From contig JAHFPR010000079.1 of the NCBI GenBank assembly GCA_023269645.1, positions 1-8,643 on the forward strand: a DNA stretch of 8,643 nt, read 5' to 3'. Under the pieces are notes generated by a model. The model saw only the letters and a program-made list of their open reading frames with translations, ran no database searches and had not been told where the DNA came from. Shown piece after piece: positions 5,912-8,643 of this stretch; within the stretch, counting starts at the first letter, position 1, and each line of letters begins with the position of its first letter. The translations under genes were made by a program, and so were the position numbers. This DNA is from Alphaproteobacteria bacterium (GTDB taxonomy: Bacteria > Pseudomonadota > Alphaproteobacteria > Rickettsiales > UBA8987).

Positions 5912-7036
5912 ATGCCCAACGCCATTATCGCAGGTTATATCCGTTCGCCTTTTACCCCCGCGCGGAAAGGCGGGCTGGCCAATGTGAGGCCGGACGATCT
6001 GGCGGCGGAAACCATCCGCGCGCTGGTGGTACGCACACAAGTGAATCCTGAACATATCGAGGATATAAAACTGGGCTGCGCCTTTCCGGAGGGCGAGCAG
6101 GGGCTGAACATGGGGCGGTTGGTGGCGTTCATCGCCGGGCTGCCGATTGGCGTGGCGGGGGTGACCATCAACCGTTTCTGCGGCTCCTCCATGCAGGCTA
6201 TCCACGATGCGGCGGGCGCGATTGCGGCGGGCGCGGGCGAAGTGTTCATCTGCGCGGGCGTGGAATCCATGAGCCGTGTGCCGATGACGGGCTTCAATCC
6301 GTTGCCGAATCCTGCGCTGTACGAGAAATATCCGGAAGCATATGAGGCGATGGGCATTACCGCCGAGAATGTCGCGGCGCAGTATAAGCAGAAACGGAAG
6401 AAGCTGGAGGAATTCGCGCTGGAAAGCCAGCAGAAGGCGACCTCCGCGCAAAAAACAGGCAGACTCAAGGATGAAATTGCGCCCATTGCGGGAGTTTCCG
6501 AAGATGGTTGCATCCGCGCCGACACCACCCTTGCGGGGCTGGCGGAACTAAAGCCAGCTTTCGATAAAAACGGCATTATTACGGCGGGTGTTTCCAGCCC
6601 GCTGACCGACGGCGCGGTCGCGCTGCTGGTGGTGAGCGAGGATTATGCGGACAGGCATAAACTCCCGAAACTTGCCCGCATCAAAAGCATGGCGGTTTCC
6701 GGCTGCAAGCCGGAGGTGATGGGGCTGGGGCCAATTGCCGCCAGCACGAAGGCACTCGCCCGCGCCGGGCTTTCCATGAAGGATATGGACATCGTGGAGC
6801 TGAACGAGGCCTTCGCCTCGCAGTCGCTGGCGGTGATTCAGGAGTTGGGGATTGATGAGAAAAAGCTGAATCTGGACGGCGGGGCGATCGCGCTCGGCCA
6901 CCCGCTCGGCGCAAGCGGCGGGCGCATCACCGGCAAGGCCGCGAGCCTGCTGGTGCGCGAGGGAAAAAGATACGCGCTCGCCACCATGTGCATCGGCGGC
7001 GGGCAGGGCATCGCTACCGTGCTGGAGAAAATATAA
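5912..7036 (+). CDS. fadA: Thiolase, acetyl-CoA C-acyltransferase of beta-oxidation (FadA-like)
   Basis: This soluble enzyme cleaves 3-ketoacyl-CoA with CoA to give acetyl-CoA and a shortened acyl-CoA. All thiolase signatures are present: the acyl-accepting Cys90 in NRFCGSSMQA, the NEAFA motif at 298-302, His330 in GGAIALGHPLGASG, and the general-base Cys360 in CIGGGQGIA. The length is 374 residues, slightly below the usual 390-400. The ATG at 5912 is chosen because AGGAGG lies nine bases upstream; a TTG at 5882 extends the frame but lies before that site. The stop overlaps the next start (TAATG), so translation is coupled to the dehydrogenase/hydratase gene. That pairing marks this thiolase as degradative, in contrast to the one at the left edge. 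Confidence 0.92.
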   Translation: MPNAIIAGYIRSPFTPARKGGLANVRPDDLAAETIRALVVRTQVNPEHIEDIKLGCAFPEGEQGLNMGRLVAFIAGLPIGVAGVTINRFCGSSMQAIHDAAGAIAAGAGEVFICAGVESMSRVPMTGFNPLPNPALYEKYPEAYEAMGITAENVAAQYKQKRKKLEEFALESQQKATSAQKTGRLKDEIAPIAGVSEDGCIRADTTLAGLAELKPAFDKNGIITAGVSSPLTDGAVALLVVSEDYADRHKLPKLARIKSMAVSGCKPEVMGLGPIAASTKALARAGLSMKDMDIVELNEAFASQSLAVIQELGIDEKKLNLDGGAIALGHPLGASGGRITGKAASLLVREGKRYALATMCIGGGQGIATVLEKI

Positions 7037-8643
7037 TGGAGAGCATTAACAAAGTCGCGGTGGTGGGTTCGGGCGTGATGGGGGCGGCGATTGCGGCGCA
7101 CATCGCCAACAGCAAAACGGAGGTTCTGCTGCTGGATATTGTGCCCAAGGAGGGCGGCGACCGCAACGCGCTGGCGAAGAAGGCGATTGAATCCCTGAAA
7201 ACGCGAGAGCCCGCGCCGCTCGTGCATAAAAACCGCCTGAAATACATCATGCCCGGTAATCTGGAGGATGACCTCGGCAAGCTAAAGGAGGTGGACTGGA
7301 TCATCGAGGCGATCATCGAGCGGAAAGACATCAAGCAGAACCTCTACCACACGGTTGAAAAGCACAGAAAGCCTGGCTCGGTGGTGTCTTCCAATACATC
7401 CACACTGCCGCTGCATGAACTTGCGGAGGGAATGCCGGAGAGCTTCCGGCGCGATTTCATGATTACCCATTTCTTCAATCCGCCGCGCTATATGCAGCTT
7501 CTTGAGCTGGTTCCGGGCGAGGCGCGGGCGGAATCCGTGGCGGCCATCCGGCGTTTCTGCGATGTGCGGCTCGGCAAGGGCGTGGTGCAGTGTAAAGACA
7601 CGCCCGGCTTCATTGCCAACCGCATCGGCATTTTCTGGCTGGCTTCAAGCCTGAACCACGCGATTGCGCAGAAATTCCCAGTAGAAGCGGCGGATTCCGT
7701 TATGGGTAAACCGGTCGGTATACCAAAAACCGGCGTGTTCGGATTGATGGATTTGATCGGCATTGACCTGCTGCCGCTCATCGCCAAAGCGTTCGACGGA
7801 ACCCTGCCTGCCACGGATGCTTTCCGGAAGATTTATAAAGAGCCGGAAGTCATCACGAAGATGATCGCGGAGGGCTATACCGGACGCAAGGGCAAGGGCG
7901 GATTCTACCGCATGAATGCGGAGAGCGGCAAAAAAATCAAGGCGGCGAAGAATCTGCAAACCGGGGAATATGCGCCTGCTGCCTCGCCGAAACTCGAAAG
8001 CGTGGAGGGCGCGCGGGCGGGCTTGCGCGCGCTGGTGACGCATCCGGACGCGGGCGGGAAATACGCCTGGGCGGTGCTGCGCGACACGCTCGCATATGCT
8101 GCCTCGCTGATTCCGGAAATGCCGGAGGACATCCGCGACGTGGATAGCGCGATGCGCATGGGCTATAACTGGAAATACGGGCCGTTTGAGCTGATAGACC
8201 GGCTGGGGGATAAGGAAATTTCCGGCACGGCGTGGTTCGCGGCGAAGCTGAAGGAGGAGGGGCTGGAAATTCCGCCGATTCTGCAGGCGGCTGCGGGCAA
8301 GTCCTTCTATAAAACCGAGGAAACCAGTCGGTTATTTCTGAATCGTAGCGGCACTTACGAGGCGATCAAACTTTCGCCCGAAGCCTGGATGCTGGCCGAC
8401 ATCAAACCTGGCGCGAAGCCGGTGCTGAAAAACGCTTCCGCTGCGCTGTGGGATGTGGGCGACGGCATCGTGTGCTTCGAGTTCACCACCAAGATGAATT
8501 CGCTCGACCCGATGAGCCTGGAACTGCTGGTGAAAGCCACCGAAAAGGTGAAAGCGGAATTCAAGGGCATGATTATCGGCAATGATGCCGATAATTTCTG
8601 CGTGGGCGCGAATATCGGCGTGCTGCTGTTCGCCGCGAACGTG
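7036..8643 (+). CDS. fadN: 3-hydroxyacyl-CoA dehydrogenase / enoyl-CoA hydratase fusion (FadN-like), C terminus beyond window
   Basis: The bifunctional enzyme hydrates enoyl-CoA and oxidises the 3-hydroxyacyl-CoA product with NAD. The window holds 536 codons of a family usually near 770 residues. The N-terminal Rossmann fold has GSGVMGAAIA at 11-20 and SNTST at 119-123. The catalytic pair is His145 (in THFFNPP) and Glu157, 12 apart as in known dehydrogenases. KDTPGFIANRIG follows at 187-198, and a second dehydrogenase C-terminal repeat contains MGYNWKYGPFELID near 375-388. From about residue 466 the enoyl-CoA hydratase domain begins (ALWDVGDGIVCFEF), with the oxyanion-hole region GNDADNFCVGANIG at 515-528. 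The order, dehydrogenase first and hydratase last, is that of FadN and opposite to E. coli FadB. GGAG lies eight bases before the ATG, inside fadA. Confidence 0.92.
   Translation, partial: MESINKVAVVGSGVMGAAIAAHIANSKTEVLLLDIVPKEGGDRNALAKKAIESLKTREPAPLVHKNRLKYIMPGNLEDDLGKLKEVDWIIEAIIERKDIKQNLYHTVEKHRKPGSVVSSNTSTLPLHELAEGMPESFRRDFMITHFFNPPRYMQLLELVPGEARAESVAAIRRFCDVRLGKGVVQCKDTPGFIANRIGIFWLASSLNHAIAQKFPVEAADSVMGKPVGIPKTGVFGLMDLIGIDLLPLIAKAFDGTLPATDAFRKIYKEPEVITKMIAEGYTGRKGKGGFYRMNAESGKKIKAAKNLQTGEYAPAASPKLESVEGARAGLRALVTHPDAGGKYAWAVLRDTLAYAASLIPEMPEDIRDVDSAMRMGYNWKYGPFELIDRLGDKEISGTAWFAAKLKEEGLEIPPILQAAAGKSFYKTEETSRLFLNRSGTYEAIKLSPEAWMLADIKPGAKPVLKNASAALWDVGDGIVCFEFTTKMNSLDPMSLELLVKATEKVKAEFKGMIIGNDADNFCVGANIGVLLFAANV

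Noticed and set aside
5708..6451. 247-codon minus-strand frame
   Set aside because: It runs antisense through fadA, whose thiolase motifs are intact, and its Arg/His-rich composition is typical of a shadow frame.

Overview
The window looks like chromosomal DNA of an alphaproteobacterium. The evidence is GC-rich coding sequence, a CobS/CobT pair of alphaproteobacterial type, an FadN-type beta-oxidation gene, a tRNA promoter with TTGCAA and TATAGT boxes, and palindromic repeats between genes. The assignment rests on gene content only; there is no rRNA or other phylogenetic marker.

Layout. (1) Positions 1-1513, minus strand: a polyhydroxyalkanoate (PHA) operon read right to left. It holds a small coiled-coil protein that is probably a PHA synthase accessory subunit, an overlapping phaC, an inverted-repeat hairpin, and the first 18 codons of a thiolase (phaA-like) that leaves the window. 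A tRNA-Asp(GTC) gene with its own promoter lies just upstream, in the same orientation. (2) Positions 1834-5397, plus strand: a small Arg/Gly-rich protein, cobS (AAA+ ATPase), an unrecognised 96-residue helical protein, a 140-bp palindromic repeat, and cobT (VWA/MIDAS protein). No cobN lies between or directly beside them. (3) Positions 5398-5911: an intergenic region with a strong hairpin that probably terminates both strands, an unlisted 51-residue gene on the minus strand, a Phe/Trp-rich short ORF over a possible attenuator hairpin, and probable divergent promoters. (4) Positions 5912-8643, plus strand: a coupled beta-oxidation pair, a thiolase (fadA) and a 3-hydroxyacyl-CoA dehydrogenase/enoyl-CoA hydratase fusion of the FadN type, cut by the right edge.

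How they fit together. The two ends carry opposite sides of acyl-CoA metabolism. The PHA operon condenses acetyl-CoA and polymerises hydroxyacyl-CoA into storage polymer. The fad operon hydrates, oxidises and thiolytically cleaves acyl-CoA. The central cobS/cobT cluster is either the ATPase half of aerobic cobaltochelatase, with CobN encoded elsewhere, or an orphan MoxR/VWA-like ATPase pair.

I see no clear new defence, mobile or CRISPR system. The most interesting unexplained items are the two small uncharacterised genes in the cobS/cobT cluster, the repeat abutting the cobT start, and the 51-residue gene with its structured upstream region.
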